From assembly GCA_018398585.1 (NCBI GenBank), contig JAGTTD010000001.1, positions 32,439,438 through 32,503,437 on the forward strand: 64,000 nt of DNA, given 5' to 3'. The stretch's first letter is position 1; the number at the start of each line of letters is the position of its first letter. Below the pieces are notes generated by a model. The model worked only from the letters and a program-made list of their open reading frames with translations. It was not told the origin of the DNA and did no database searches. Source of the stretch: Simmondsia chinensis. Its lineage: Eukaryota; Streptophyta; Magnoliopsida; Caryophyllales; Simmondsiaceae. The translations under genes and the position numbers were made by a program. Shown here piece by piece: positions 10,400 through 19,776 of this stretch.

Positions 10400-10792
10400 T
10401 GATGCAGCATGTGAGTGGAATTTTAGGGAAATGGAAGGTTCAACAGCCTTCCCTTAAATTTTAATACAAAAATAATAAAACAAAGTGAAAATTTACTCAA
10501 ATTCTCACAACCCAAACATAGGAGAAAACTCAAGAATATTGAAATAAAGTATATGAATGAATGCCAAAAGCCCTATCTCAGATTCTCTTTAAATAGAGGC
10601 TAGAAACCATAGAAAATAAGAATAAAATCAAGATAAAATCAAAACAAATCTTTCCTAATCTAAAACACTTTCCTTATCTTAAAATAAAAGCAAAATCCTA
10701 ACTCTAGTTGGTAAATCCTGCCGCGTTCATGTACTTGCCATCCAGCTACCCATTAACCCGCCAAGATGTAGCCGCCAATGCCTGGGTGTTAC
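10400..10792 (-). repeat. 5' LTR of Gypsy-A, interrupted
   Basis: Pairs with 5128-5522 along its length. On the minus strand it should start near 16068 and run to 10400, but Gypsy-B has inserted 12 bp from its outer end, so the first bases lie at 16058-16068. The shared segment GCTAGAAACC / TAAATAGAGG holds the TATA-like box. Confidence 0.88.
10788..10792. repeat. left target-site duplication of Gypsy-B
   Basis: GTTAC before the 5' LTR of Gypsy-B, repeated at 16053-16057 after its 3' LTR. The duplication lies within the LTR of Gypsy-A. Confidence 0.85.
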
Positions 10793-11223
10793 TTATGCAG
10801 CGAGCAAAGACGTCAAGCCCTGGCTTGGCAGAAGGACGGCTAAAACCCTCAGCAGGAGCGCACTTGGCACGAGCAGACTTGGCCTGACGCCAAGATCGGG
10901 CCACTTTGAGTAGGTCTTTCTTCCCAGTCGAGATTTTAGGGATTTTCTTACCTGATTAGTTTTGGTTTCCTTATCTGATTTGTTAGTTTGAATTTCAAAT
11001 TCTTGTCATCCTCTATATAAAGGAGAAGAAGAATTAATTTTTACATAGCCAATTAAAATTCCAACAAATTATTTTCTTCCTCTTTGTAACCTCGATTTCT
11101 CGACCTGTGAGAAATGAGCTTATGAACCTCTTTTGTTAATTTTATTCCAGTAATAATAAAATTCAAAAGGGAAGGCCATTGAACCTTCCCATTGCCCATT
11201 TTTTCCTATCACGCGCTGCATCA
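10793..11223 (+). repeat. 5' LTR of Gypsy-B
   Basis: 431 bp, ending CGCGCTGCATCA. The first bases are TTATGCAG where the 3' copy has TGATGAAG, so the canonical TG start has mutated. A TATA box (TATATAAA) is near 11014-11021. The downstream part contains AATAATAAA-like signals near 11151, compatible with the R region. Confidence 0.9.
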
Positions 11224-11239
11224 TCTGGTATCAGAGCAC
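11224..11239 (+). promoter_or_regulatory. primer-binding site of Gypsy-B
   Basis: TCTGGTATCAGAGCAC directly after the LTR contains the perfect TGGTATCAGAGC match to the 3' end of plant initiator tRNA-Met. Confidence 0.92.
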
Positions 11240-11256
11240 AGTTCATTTCCTGAACA

Positions 11257-12290
11257 ATGACACCCAATAGACGACAGAAGAATGCCACCATGGAGGACGT
11301 TACGGACCGAGACCGTCATCAACAGCACGAAAGGAGATTGGAGGAATTGGAAGAGAGATTCCGACGGATGGAGAAACACTTGATCAAAATCGGAGCCAAC
11401 CTCAACCCATCGAGTAGAGCTAGGCCCCAACACCCTCCTTCACCGAGCGTAATAGGTGAAGACTTGAACAATTTATTTCATGATGAAGACATGCTGGAAC
11501 CAAGATTCAGACACCATCAAGGCCATATTGATGACCGTGAGGATCAAAGGTGGGAATCTAGACTTCGGATTGAAATACCTGAGTTCAATGGAGGAGGACG
11601 CCCGGAGGAGTTCTTGGATTGGCTTGTAGCCATTGAAGAAGTCCTCGAGTTTAGAGAAATACCGGAGAGGAAGTAGACGCCACTTGCTGCTACCCGCCTT
11701 CGGGGTAGGGCAGCTGCCTGGTGGCACCAATTAAAGCAAACCTGATTCTGGCAATGGAAGTCCAAGGTTGATGCGTGGGAGAAGATAAAGAAGCACCTTC
11801 ATAGCACCTTCTTGCCACACAACCACGTGCCGATGATGTACCAACGCCTTCAAGGGTCACGCCAAGGCTCCAAGTCTGTGGAGGAATATACCACTGACTT
11901 TAATTCTCTAGAAGCTAGAAATGACTTAACGGAGTCAGAAGAGCAGCTGGCGGATCACTTTATTGGCGGCCTAAGAGAGTCCATCCAAGATGTACTCAAC
12001 ATGTTTGACATTTTTACTGTGGTTGAAGCATCTCAGAGAGCCGTGAACGTAGAACAATAGCAAAGGCGCCGCCCCTCTGGCAGGGTCGGAAGCAATCAAG
12101 CTAGCGGAAGGGAGGTGAACCGTGTGCTGCCAACACAACCCCGAGTGCCCAAAACAAACCATCGCCTGTCGTTATTGGAAAGCAAATCAATCAAGAAGTA
12201 GCGGATTCTTTAAGAATATGTTGCTTCAAGTGCGGAGAAATGGGTCACCGTGCCTTCGAATGCCATAAGGAAGACAGACCGGGTAAGGCT
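11257..12290 (+). pseudogene. Gypsy-B gag, degenerate
   Basis: The ATG at 11257 lies 33 bp after the LTR. The N-terminal part has a charged coiled-coil-like stretch (RRLEELEERFRRMEKHL). The retrotransposon gag core follows with IPEFNGGGRPEEFLDWL, a stop at 11674, AAAWWHQLKQ near 11710, a stop near 11743, and then YQRLQGSRQGSKSVEEY and FIGGLRESIQDVL, with another stop at 12058. A perfect CX2CX4HX4C zinc knuckle lies at 12222-12263. Gag would bind and pack the element RNA. At least three in-frame stops make it a pseudogene. Confidence 0.88.
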
Positions 12291-12399
12291 CTTCTCATTA
12301 ACAAGCCCACTGAAGAAGAAGGAGAGACCATTGAAGGGGAATGTCAAGAAGATTTGGCGGAACCAGGAGAAGATCCCGTTGAAGGAGATGAGGGTCAGT

Positions 12400-12707
12400 G
12401 CTTAGTTGTTAGGCGTGTCTACCTTACGCCAAGAAATGAACAAGGATGCGGTTGGCTGAGGAACAATATTTTCCAGACGACATGCACCATTAACGGTAAA
12501 GTCTGCTGTGTAGTCATAGACTCGAAAAGCTGTGAGAATTTCATTTCGGCGGTAACTAAGTTGGGCTTAAAGACAGAAGTGCACCCGCAACCTTACAAGT
12601 TGTCTTAGCTGAAGAAGGGCAGTTAGGTAACAGTTTCTAAGCAATGTTATATTAATTTTTTTATTGGACCCAAGTATAAGGAGGGAGTATGGTGCGATGT
12701 AGTCGCC
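12400..12707 (+). pseudogene. Gypsy-B protease region, degenerate
   Basis: Aspartic protease of the retropepsin type, following the gag zinc knuckle. The active-site block reads VIDSKSCENFIS where IDSGSxxNxIS is expected, so the glycine of D-S-G is lost. A stop at 12606 and a degenerate patch at 12610-12690 separate it from the second protease motif, HLLLGRPWQYDRGAIHDG, near 12720-12770. The protease would have cut the gag-pol polyprotein. Confidence 0.8.
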
Positions 12708-13790
12708 ATGGACGCATGCCACCTGCTTTTAGGACGTCCTTGGCAATATGACCGAGGGGCTATTCATGATGGGAGAAGAAACACGTATAGCTTCCTATTT
12801 GAAGGGGTTAAGATTGTGCTGTTACAGAAGAGGGCAGAGAAGCCGAAAGTTTCCGTAGTTCAACACCTCAACGTGCAGGGTCGCGCCATGTTTGCCAGAG
12901 AAGTTGGCACCACCGAGGTTGTGTTCTTTCTGATTAGGAAGGAGGCTGAAGTTGTTCCCAAGGAATTACCGAGTGAGATCATGCCTTTGTTGAAGGAGTA
13001 TGCTGGTGTGTTCCCGGAAGACTTGCCGGTCACACTACCGCTTTTGAGTGACATCCAACATAGGATTGATCTGGTTCCTGGCGCGTCTTTACCAAACAAG
13101 CCTCATTACCACATGAACCCTTCTGAACACGAAGAACTCAGACACCAAGTTAAAGAGCTACTTACCAAAGGCTTCATTAGAGAAAGCTTGAGCCCTTGCA
13201 CTGTTTCGGCGTTAATGACGGCAAAGAAAGATGGAAGTTGGCGTATGTGTGTGGATAGCAGAGCCATAAACAAGATAACGGTATGATATCGCTTTCCCAT
13301 TCTGAGATTGGATGATCTGTTATACCAGGTGCAAAGCGCTAAGGTATTTACCAAGCTGGACCTCAAGAGTGGCTACCACCAGATCCGCATATCTCCCGGA
13401 GATGAGTGAACGACAACTTTTGAGATAAGGGAGGGTCTCTACAAGTGGTTGGTCATGCCGTTTGGCCTCTCCAACACACCTAGTACCCTCATGAGGTTCA
13501 TGAACCTGGTATTACGTCCGTTTATTGGCAAGTTCGTCGTCGTCTATTTTGACGATATTTTAATTTACAGCCGTAACCGTAGTGAGCATATTGATCATTT
13601 GAAGGAGGTTCTTCTTACTTTGAGGATTCAAAGTTTGTTTGTGGCGTTGAAGAAGTGTGAGTTTATGAGGGAGAGTGTGACCTTCCTTGGCTTCATTGTT
13701 TCCAAGGACGGTATTTCCACTGATGAGGGTAAGATAGCAGCTATCCGCGACTAGCCATAACCGAAAACAATTGGCGAGTCCTGTAGCTTC
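12708..13790 (+). pseudogene. Gypsy-B reverse transcriptase, nearly readable
   Basis: The open stretch 12708-13286 carries the end of protease and the RT fingers (PNKPHYHMNPSEHEEL, FIRESLSPC, AKKDGSWRMCVDSRAINKITV). A stop at 13284 is followed in frame by the [12 protein letters not shown] block, a stop near 13407, and then the open stretch 13449-13754 with [18 protein letters not shown], an intact catalytic box YFDDILIYS near 13546-13572, and [15 protein letters not shown]. Only a few point lesions break this domain, and the catalytic aspartates are kept. Confidence 0.9.
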
Positions 13791-13879
13791 CACAGGTTGG
13801 CGTCATTCTACAGATGCTTTGTTCCTGGCTTTAGTTCAATCGTAGCACCAATCACAAGTTGACTGAAGAAGGGTTCTTT

Positions 13880-14345
13880 CATGTGGACGCCTGAAGCTGC
13901 AACCGCTTTCGCCAGCATCAAGGAGAAGCTAACAGCAGCTCCCGTTTTAGCACTGCTGGATTTTTAGAAGACCTTCAAACTGCACACCGACGCTTCAAAG
14001 TTTGTATTGGTGCCATCCTTAGTCAAGAAGGAAGGCCCATTGCTTACTTTAGTGAGAAGCTTCATGGGAGTAAGTTGAGGTATTCAACATACGACTTAGA
14101 GTTATATGCTTTGGTTAGTGCACTCCGGCATTGGAAGTCTTATTTGGTGAACCTTGAGTTTATTCTATACTCAGACAAGGTGGCCCTGAAGTTTATCAAT
14201 AGCCAAGAGAAGTTGTCAGAAGGCACGCTAAGTGGGCGGTTTTCATCCAACTCTTTCACTTCTCCATCAAACACACTTCAGGCACATTGAATAAGGTGGA
14301 TGATGCCTTGAGCAGGAGAACCATGATCCTGGTGCAATGCAAGAC
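13880..14345 (+). pseudogene. Gypsy-B RNase H, degenerate
   Basis: Begins with the FASIKEKLTAAPVLALLDF tether near 13907-13965, then HTDASKFVLV with the first catalytic aspartate near 13987. The frame then shifts; YSTYDLELYALVSALRHWK, carrying the conserved glutamate, is open at 14075-14290. The 3' part of the domain (TLNKVDDALSRR-like) is in another frame near 14283-14320. It follows RT in the usual gypsy order. Confidence 0.8.
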
Positions 14346-14479
14346 CAAGGCGACTGGATTCGAGCATTTCAAAGACATGTACTTTGATGATCCAACCTTT
14401 AGCAGTGTATGGCGTGACGCTTAGCTAGGCCTAGGACGGGACTACTCACTCAACGACAGATTTTTGTTCAAAGGGAGCC

Positions 14480-15603
14480 AATTGTGTGTCCTGAATTCCA
14501 GTTGGGGTCAGAAAATCATAGAAGAAAAGCATAATTCAGGACACGTTGGCAAGGGATAAGACGTTGAAGCTCATTACTGCAACTTACTTCTGGCCCACCA
14601 TACGCAAGGAAGTTGAAAGGTTCGTCAAGCGTTGCCGTACTCGTCAGATTTCTAAAGGCGGAATGACGAATGTGGGACTCTACTTACCGTTACCAGTACC
14701 AGATCATCCATGGGCAGACGTGAGCATCGACTTTGTGTTGGGGTTACCTCGGACAATTGGCGGGGTTGACTCTATTTTTGTTGTAGTTGATCGGTTTTCC
14801 AAAACGGCGCACTTCTTTGAATGCAAGAAAGCTCAGATGCCACCCACATTGCAAGTCTTTACTTCAAAGACATTTACAAACTCCATGGACTACCGACCGG
14901 CATTGTATCAGACAAAGATTCTTCAATAACTTTTGGCGGAGCCTTTAGAGGTTGGCGTATACCACACTTTCCTTCAGCACGGCCCGTCACCCGTAAATCA
15001 ATGGACAGACCGAAGTGACCAATCGTTCCTTAGGAAATATACTTCGATGCTTGGCTGCAGAGAACTCCAAAAGTTGGGCAATGAAACCTCACCAAGCTGA
15101 GTTTGCTTATAACAGTTCAGTGAATAGAAGCATGGGATTCCCGCCGTTTAAAGTTGTTTACGGTTTTGTCCCACGATCTCCCATTGACTTGGCTCCAGTC
15201 CCAGACTTGGCGCGCCTCCATGGTAAGGCTGAAGAATTCATATTTTCCCTTCAAAACATTCACGAACAGACAAGGGCACGGTTGTTGAAGGCTAACGCCA
15301 AGTACAAGGACGACCGTGACAGTAGACGACGGGGAATTCAGCTCCAAATTGGAGTGAAGGTTTGGGCTATTTTAACGCGAGAACGCTTTCCAGCTTGGGA
15401 ATATAACAAGCTCCCAGCCCGTAAGATAGGTCCATTGACGGTCCTTGAGAAGATCAACGACAATGCGTACCGACTACAGCTCCCGCTGGTATGCGAACGT
15501 CAGATATTTTTAACGTCAAGCATCTCAGCCCTTACTTTGGCGAAAATGTTAGTGTTGATCCCTAGTCAAATTCGAGGGCGAATTCTCTCCAACCCGAGGA
15601 GAA
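14480..15603 (+). pseudogene. Gypsy-B integrase, degenerate
   Basis: The zinc-binding part includes EEKHNSGHVG near 14520. The core is open at 14546-14929 with YFWPTIRKEVERFVKRCRTR, then the first catalytic aspartate in VSIDFVLGLPR and VVVDRFSKTAHF. A frame shift near 14830 leads to IYKLHGLPTGIVSDKDS with the second aspartate near 14910. The C-terminal region is open at 15015-15698 and includes AEFAYNSSVNRSMGFPPF, VYGFVPRSPIDL and the GPLTVLEKINDNAYRLQLP beta-domain. The last frame shift, near 15500, precedes the NVKHLSP-like end. I see no chromodomain. Confidence 0.87.
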
Positions 15604-16052
15604 TGATGAAGCGAGCTGAGGCGTCAAGCCCCGGCTCGGTAGAAGGACGACTGAAACCCTCATCAGGAGCGCACTTGGCCCGAGCAAACTTGGCGTGACG
15701 CCAAGATCTGGCCACTTTGAACTGGTCTTTCTTCCCAGCCGAGATTTTAGGGATTTTCGAGATTTTAAGGATTTTCTTACCTGATTAGTTTTGGTTTCCT
15801 TATCTGATTTGTTAGTTTGAATTTCGAATTCTTGTCATCCTCTATATAAAGGAGAAGAAGAGTTAATTTTTAGGTAGCCAATTAAAATTCCAATAAATTA
15901 TTTTCTTCCATTTTATAACCATGATTTCTCGACCTGTGAGAAATGAGCTTATGAACCTCTTTTGTTAATTTTATTTCAGTAATAATAAAATTCAAACGAG
16001 AAGGCCGTTGAACCTTCCTGTTGCCCAATTTTTCCTATCACGCGCTGCATCA
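15604..16052 (+). repeat. 3' LTR of Gypsy-B
   Basis: 449 bp, starting TGATGAAGCG after the purine tract GAGGAGAA and ending CGCGCTGCATCA. It differs from the 5' copy mainly by an 18-bp tandem duplication at 15741-15776. The TATA box is at 15843-15850. Confidence 0.9.
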
Positions 16053-16068
16053 GTTACCAATTGCGTCA
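16053..16068 (-). repeat. outer end of the Gypsy-A 5' LTR
   Basis: GTTAC (the Gypsy-B duplication) plus CAATTGCGTCA. The latter can be aligned with CGGCTACAGCA at the matching end of the other Gypsy-A LTR, mostly through transitions. It is followed directly by TCTCA, the Gypsy-A TSD. Confidence 0.7.
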
Positions 16069-16073
16069 TCTCA

Positions 16074-16448
16074 TGTATGTAATTCGAATTTTGTTTTTCG
16101 CGACTTGTACTATGGTTAAATAAGGTTAACTCCCAAATAACGCTAACACCTTATTATTTCAATTTGTGAATTAGTGTTTTATGGGTGGTCTTAATAAGTG
16201 ATATCAAAGACCAATAATTTTCAATAAGTTGTAACGTCTATATATCCTAGTACATGTAATTTTTCCAGATTCGGTAATACTTTGATCATGATACACTTTT
16301 CGTCCCATGCTCCCCATTGTTTTTTTTTTTTTTTTTTGGTTTTTTTTTTTTTTTTTTCAATGCATATATTTAATACGTTTCCTTTTACACTTGGAGGATT
16401 CTCACCTAATGCTAAAAAAAATCTGGTATTAAATTTTGACCAAATCAT
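16074..16448. other. spacer with two poly-T runs
   Basis: Continues the DNA interrupted at 5127 by Gypsy-A. It contains two T-runs of about 18-20 at 16319-16358, split by GG. No open frame or known motif is visible. Confidence 0.6.
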
Positions 16449-16461
16449 GGGAAAAAGCAAT

Positions 16462-16858
16462 ACTAAAAAGCTGTACTAGAAAGTTGGATAATGCTCCTGT
16501 CATTGTGGCTGAGGTGTCGGCTGCTCGTGATGGTATGTATGAGGCCATATCCCTTGAAGCCGATAGTGTAATAGTCGAAGGAGACAACGAGGTCGTCATC
16601 AAAACTTTCAAGGAAGAGTATTCTTGCCCAAATGATATCAGAACCATCAGAGATGAAATCAGAGCCCTCGCGGGAAAGTTTAGAAATCTTAAGTTCTCTC
16701 ATGTATTCCGCGAGGCGAATAGATCTACAGATTTTATGACTAGCGAAGGTTTGGGGAGTACTGGGTTCCAGCTGTATCTCGTGGAGCCATCCGCCCCCCT
16801 CCTTCTCATCTCTAGTGCTGAGGCTTCAGAATGTCCGATGCTAAGGCTCGGACGTTAA
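16462..16858 (+). pseudogene. LINE ORF2 C-terminal RNase H-like domain
   Basis: Open reading to the stop at 16858, in a frame that by chance also runs back to 16436. Blocks RKLDNAPVIVAEVSAARDGM, SVIVEGDNEVVIK and FRNLKFSHVFREANRSTDFM match the RVT_3 RNase H-like domain of plant LINEs and their domesticated relatives. The acidic residues in AEVSAARDG and EGDNEVV are kept. It lacks the N-terminal strand with the first aspartate because of the 5' truncation, so it cannot act alone. Confidence 0.85.
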
Positions 16859-16896
16859 AGTCTCTCTCTTCTTTACCATTTAAAAAAAAAAAAAAA
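16462..16896 (+). mobile_element. 5'-truncated LINE (RNase H tail) with TSD
   Basis: A 435-bp LINE 3' end with a 15-base poly-A (16882-16896). It is flanked by the 13-bp TSD GGGAAAAAGCAAT at 16449-16461 and 16897-16909. Truncation at the 5' end, poly-A and a TSD of variable length are the signature of target-primed LINE insertion. The coding part is the RNase H domain found at the end of plant L1-type ORF2. Confidence 0.92.
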
Positions 16897-16909
16897 GGGA
16901 AAAAGCAAT

Positions 16910-17366
16910 GTCTGGTTGACCATCCCTATGAAGTGTATCACATTGACAACCATATTTCTGGTGATCACATCATGCACCGAAAATTCCAGAGTTTCTAGTA
17001 CATTTCAGGGTACATCACCAATGTAAAAGCAAAAGGCATTTAAATCTTTCATTTTGCTTTGTGTATCATTATAACAACGACAAAATATAATTTAATGGCC
17101 GACGCGGTATCCTCTTAAAGGTGTGTGTACCTAGTGTTCAAAAAAAAAAAAAAAAAAAAAAAAAGGTGTGTACACCTAATTCATCTAGGTATTGGATATA
17201 TAAGATAACAATTATATTAATTTAGAGAGTTATTATTATCATATAAAAATGATTATTACCAGAATAATAATATGACTTAAAAATAATAAGAGTAATAAAA
17301 TTATTTTAAAAAGTGCGACCTTGTTAAGTAATAACAATTATGCTCTGAAAATATTATTAGCTTTAA
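16910..17366. other. spacer with A24 run
   Basis: No gene is visible. A 24-base A-run (17141-17164) preceded by GTGTTC is flanked by near-repeats AGGTGTGTGTACCTA and AGGTGTGTACACCTA. This could be an extremely short retroposed tail with its duplication, or simple slippage. Confidence 0.5.
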
Positions 17367-17437
17367 TTTATTATCGGATAACATTTAAAAAGACCCTTCG
17401 AACTATTAGTCAAAATTCAAATGACCCACAAACTTTT

Positions 17438-17837
17438 TGTTATAATTCATTTAGTTTTGGTTGTAATTGGTTCTTAATTGCTTGTATTGTGATTAGGCTG
17501 CTGTGAGGGTTGTGTAATTTCAGTTAAGTGCAGGTCGGTTGGCGCCAAGGGTCGTTGTAAGTCAAACCAGGTCAAACCTGGCGGCTGTTAGTGTTTTGGG
17601 GCCAAAATTCAGTTAGGGCGGTAGTTTGCTTTGTGTTTTGATGCATTGTACTAGATCTTCTATAAATAGGTCTAATGCTTGTAATATCTTCATTCAATCA
17701 ATAATATCCTGATTTCCTTTTGGAAATTCCTCTCTAATTCTCATCTAATTCTCTATTTCTCATCTCCTTTCAATTCTTTTCTCATCTTATCTTTCTCTTC
17801 CACAAGGTTAGCTATCAACTAGGTTTGGTAGTTAACA
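17438..17837 (+). repeat. 5' LTR of Gypsy-C
   Basis: Starts TGTTATAATTC and ends GTTAACA; 400 bp. A TATA box (CTATAAATAGG) lies near 17660-17670. It is followed by ATTGGTATCAGAGC. Confidence 0.93.
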
Positions 17838-17853
17838 ATTGGTATCAGAGCTG
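17838..17853 (+). promoter_or_regulatory. primer-binding site of Gypsy-C
   Basis: ATTGGTATCAGAGCTG, a perfect match to the initiator tRNA-Met 3' end, directly after the LTR. Confidence 0.93.
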
Positions 17854-17911
17854 GTTCAAGTTGTCTATTGCTTGAATTGAGCTGGCAAAATCGAAGAATC
17901 ACAATCAACGA

Positions 17912-18124
17912 ATGGCTGAAGGAATTAGGACACGATCAGGTGCTGGTGGAGGCAATGTAGCTTCAGCTCTCCAACCAGAAGTGTCCTATGGTGCTGTGGC
18001 TGGTTCGAACACTCCAAAGGAGTATGTCACGGTTGATCAGATGAAGGAATGGATTACATATTCACAATTACAAGCAGAGCAACGCCTGTTCTCGAGATTA
18101 CAGCAAATGCATTTAGAAACATAA
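17912..18124 (+). pseudogene. Gypsy-C gag N-terminus, cut by deletion
   Basis: The ATG at 17912 begins 71 codons (GIRTRSGAGGGNV, then YVTVDQMKEWITYSQ and LFSRLQQM) like the N-terminal part of a chromovirus gag. It ends at the internal deletion, where the sequence passes into integrase in a different frame. The capsid core and zinc knuckle are missing, so it could not form particles. Confidence 0.75.
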
Positions 18125-19189
18125 GTATGGATTTTATAGAAGGACTTCCCAAGTCTGATGGTAGGGAGGTAATTTGGGTCGTGGTGGATCGTTTCACCAA
18201 ATACAGTCATTTCATATCGCTCATTCGACCTGTTATAGCTGAAAGGTTGGCTAAGAGCTTCTTAGACAACATATATAAGTTGCACGGATTGCCCCAATCC
18301 ATTGTCTCTAATAGGGACAAGATCTTGACCAGCAACTTTTGGCGTGAACTGTTCAAATTGTTGGGCACAACCTTGGCACTCAGTTCATCTTACCATCCCC
18401 AATCGGATGGACAAACAGAGTGAGTCAATCAGTGTGTCGAGCAATATCTTCGGAGTATGGTTTTCTCATGGCCTCGAGAGTGGAATCAATGGCTTTCGTT
18501 AGCGGAATATTGGTTCAATGCCCATTATCATGCTTCCCTTGGCACTTCTCCTGTTCAAGCATTGTATGGGTATGCTCCATCCTCTCCAATGTTGCTGCAA
18601 GAGCCAAATCAGTCCGGATCTGCAGCAGGGGACTTGGTATAGCAGCGGAAGCAGATGCTTTAGATTCTTAAGGACAACCTTCATCAAGCTCGTGCTCGAA
18701 TGAAATTTTATGCGGACAAAAAGAGGGTAGACAAAGCTTACGAAATTGGAGACATGGTCTACCTAAAATTACAGCCCTATAGACAGTCCTCATTGGCTGT
18801 TAGAAAAAAATGTCAAGCTAAGTGCACGTTACTTTGTTCCTTACAAGATCTCGGAGAAGATCGGCCAAGTTTCTTATAAACTTGATTTACCACCACAATC
18901 GTACATTCACTCGGTGTTCCATGTGTCAGTGTTGAAAAAGCAGGTCAAAAGGGGTGTTAAAAGCTCTCATCCTCCACCGGAAGGGAGCAAATGGAACATT
19001 GCGGTTGGGATCGGTTGCTGTCAAGAAGCCTGGACTCGTTGCAGCTGGTACTGGAGCTTCTCAGTAGACTTTAGTGAGGTGGTTGAACTTGGACAAGAAT
19101 GTTGTCACTTGGGAGAATCCTACGTTCTTGAAGAGCCAATTTTCAAGTTTTTCTCCTTGAGGACAAGGAGCTTCTCAAGGAGGAGGGAA
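18085..19189 (+). pseudogene. Gypsy-C integrase and chromodomain remnant
   Basis: The core begins near 18085 with ITANAFRNISMDFIEGLPKS, holding the first catalytic aspartate, followed by WVVVDRFTKYSHF, LPQSIVSNRDKI with the second aspartate, and SSSYHPQSDGQTE with the glutamate (a stop follows at 18421). An adjoining frame gives WNQWLSLAEYWFNAHYH and ALYGYAPSSP. Further frame shifts lead to [16 protein letters not shown] and [14 protein letters not shown] near 18914. The last part ([13 protein letters not shown], then EEPIFKFF) resembles the C-terminal chromodomain of chromoviruses. Confidence 0.85.
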
Positions 19190-19590
19190 TGTTATAATTC
19201 ATTTAGTTTTGGTTGTAATTGGTTCTTAATTGCTTGTATTGTGATTAGGCTGCTGTGAGGGTTGTGTAATTTCAGTTAAGTGCAGGTCAGTTGGCGCCAA
19301 GGATCGTTGTAAGTCAAACCAGGTCAAACCTGGCGACTGTTAGTGTTTTGGCGCCAAAATTCAGTTAAGTCCGTAGTTTGCTTTGTGTTTTGATGCATTG
19401 TACTAGATCTTCTATAAATAGGTCTAATGCTTGTAATATCTTCATTCAATCAATAATATCCTGATTTCTTTTTGGAAATTCCTCTCTAATTCTCATCTAA
19501 TTCTCTATTTCTCATCTTCTTTCAATTCTTTTCTCATCTTATCTCTCTCTTCCACAAAGTTAGCTATCAATCTAGGTTTGGTAGTTAACA
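19190..19590 (+). repeat. 3' LTR of Gypsy-C
   Basis: 401 bp, TGTTATAATTC to GTTAACA. It is preceded by the purine tract and followed by the TSD CTTTT. Confidence 0.93.
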
Positions 19591-19776
19591 CTTTTCAATT
19601 TCATCAAAGACACCCTTGAACTATTAGTAAAATTTAATTGACTCCCAACTTTTAATGTATCAAATACACCTTTTGGTGAACATAAATGTAACCCTCTCAA
19701 CTTCTAAATTAGGTCATGAACACCCTGAACTATTAACAAAAAGCAATTTGATCACTAACTTTAAATTTTACAAAAA

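Larger units (their letters stand above)
10793..16052 (+). mobile_element. Gypsy-B: full-length but dead Ty3/gypsy retrotransposon
   Basis: A 5260-bp plus-strand element with both LTRs, PBS, gag-pol remnants and the 5-bp TSD GTTAC. It is nested in the 5' LTR of the related Gypsy-A. The LTRs match closely apart from an 18-bp duplication in the 3' copy. The polyprotein is broken by stops and frame shifts but all domains can be followed. The purine tract GAGGAGAA precedes the 3' LTR. As it sits inside Gypsy-A, it is the younger of the two. Confidence 0.92.
5128..16068 (-). mobile_element. Gypsy-A: Ty3/gypsy retrotransposon with nested insertions
   Basis: Minus-strand LTR retrotransposon bounded by the TSD TCTCA (5123-5127 and 16069-16073). 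The 3' LTR is 5128-5522. The 5' LTR is 10400-10792 and is finished by 11 bp at 16058-16068, because Gypsy-B has inserted 12 bp inside its outer end. Gag, protease, RT, RNase H and integrase lie in that order on the minus strand between the LTRs. A hAT-type element splits the RNase H. The protein order and the PBS pairing to initiator tRNA-Met are those of plant Ty3/gypsy elements. Removing both insertions leaves about 5.1 kb. Confidence 0.9.
17438..19590 (+). mobile_element. Gypsy-C: internally deleted Ty3/gypsy element
   Basis: A 2153-bp element with two complete LTRs (about 400 bp each), PBS, purine tract AAGGAGGAGGGAA and the perfect 5-bp TSD CTTTT (17433-17437 and 19591-19595). The coding part has lost about the middle of gag, all of protease, RT and RNase H, and part of integrase, so gag start is joined to the integrase core near 18080. 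By eye the LTRs differ at roughly a dozen positions, so it is fairly young. It sits in the left arm of the Mutator-like element. Confidence 0.93.

Noticed and set aside
16436..16858. Host RNase H-domain gene
   Set aside because: Poly-A and a 13-bp TSD show that it is a truncated LINE insertion; the start codon lies in the flanking DNA.
17912..18124. Independent small host gene
   Set aside because: It lies 74 bp after a retroelement LTR and PBS and resembles the gag N-terminus, so it is part of Gypsy-C.
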